NCBI GenBank assembly: GCA_030744095.1
Contig: JASLRF010000351.1
Coordinates: 1 to 6,305, forward strand
DNA length: 6,305 nt
Reading direction: 5' to 3'
Source of the DNA: Pirellulaceae bacterium
GTDB taxonomy: Bacteria > Planctomycetota > Planctomycetia > Pirellulales > Pirellulaceae
Shown: positions 6,169-6,305 of the stretch, one piece after another
Layout of the letters: each line of letters begins with the position of its first letter
How positions within the stretch are numbered: position 1 is the stretch's first letter
Position numbers and translations under genes: made by a program
Notes under the pieces: model-generated
What the model was told of the DNA's origin: nothing
Databases searched by the model: none
Seen by the model: only the letters and a program-made list of their open reading frames with translations

Positions 6169-6305
6169 GTGAAACGACGCGAGATGCTCTTGACGGCCGG
6201 AGCCACCGCACTTGGCACTTCAATCTTTCCAACGGGATGGGCTGCCGCCGCCGGCAGGAAGAAGCAGAAAGTGCTCTACTTCACCCGCAACGTCGGTTTC
6301 TATCA
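6169..6305 (+). CDS. Tat-exported protein, probably ThuA-like, partial at the window end
   Basis: Only the first 45 complete codons are present; the gene runs off the right edge. It starts at GTG. The N-terminus reads KRREMLLTAGATALG, a twin-arginine-type signal with Arg3-Arg4 before a hydrophobic stretch and an alanine-rich region near 25-29 (likely cleavage zone). The mature part opens KKQKVLYFTRNVGFY. A strand of the KVL-hydrophobic type followed by T-x-x-x-GF-x-H is how many planctomycete ThuA-domain (trehalose-utilisation-like, class I amidotransferase-fold) proteins begin, so ThuA is the best guess. So little is visible that another Tat-exported family is possible. It follows the haem fusion gene by 92 bases with no clear terminator between, so co-transcription is plausible. 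Confidence 0.65.
   Translation, partial: MKRREMLLTAGATALGTSIFPTGWAAAAGRKKQKVLYFTRNVGFY

Overview
The window looks like chromosomal DNA from a planctomycete, with a related Planctomycetes/Verrucomicrobia-type heterotroph as the alternative. The reasons are the gene kinds and their company: a secreted DUF6807 ('PmoA'-like) protein, a YVTN beta-propeller fused to c-type haem domains, and the start of a Tat-exported ThuA-like protein. This lineage call rests on family knowledge, not on a marker gene.

Layout: two divergent gene groups face away from a 534-base region without a convincing gene (3647-4180). The left group is on the minus strand, in transcription order: a possible 45-codon ORF (3646-3509), a URO-D-type methyltransferase (3498-2359), a corrinoid protein (2197-1550) and a secreted DUF6807 protein (1373-84). 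The spacers are 161 and 176 bases. The 161-base spacer holds a 20-bp tandem repeat downstream of a good sigma70-like promoter that overlaps the end of the methyltransferase gene. The right group is on the plus strand: a secreted beta-propeller/di-haem protein (4181-6076), then after 92 bases a GTG-started, Tat-signalled, probably ThuA-like protein cut by the window edge (6169 onward). Bases 1-83, past the DUF6807 stop codon, hold only small weak hairpins and no gene I can support.

How the genes may work together: the URO-D-type methyltransferase and the corrinoid protein are the classic two-component core of cobalamin-dependent methyl transfer. The corrinoid protein carries the methyl group on cobalt and the zinc-dependent enzyme passes it to or from a thiol or similar acceptor. 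A substrate-specific first methyltransferase and a reductive activator are not in the window. The DUF6807 protein is exported, so any link to the cytosolic pair would be through a shared substrate. Demethylation of an O-methylated sugar or other methylated compound is a reasonable guess and nothing more. The right group is an exported redox protein followed by a probable exported sugar-related protein.

The most unusual signals are the 20-bp tandem repeat in the leader of the corrinoid gene, the compact duplicated haem domains of the propeller fusion, and a nearly open but stop-broken frame in the divergent region.
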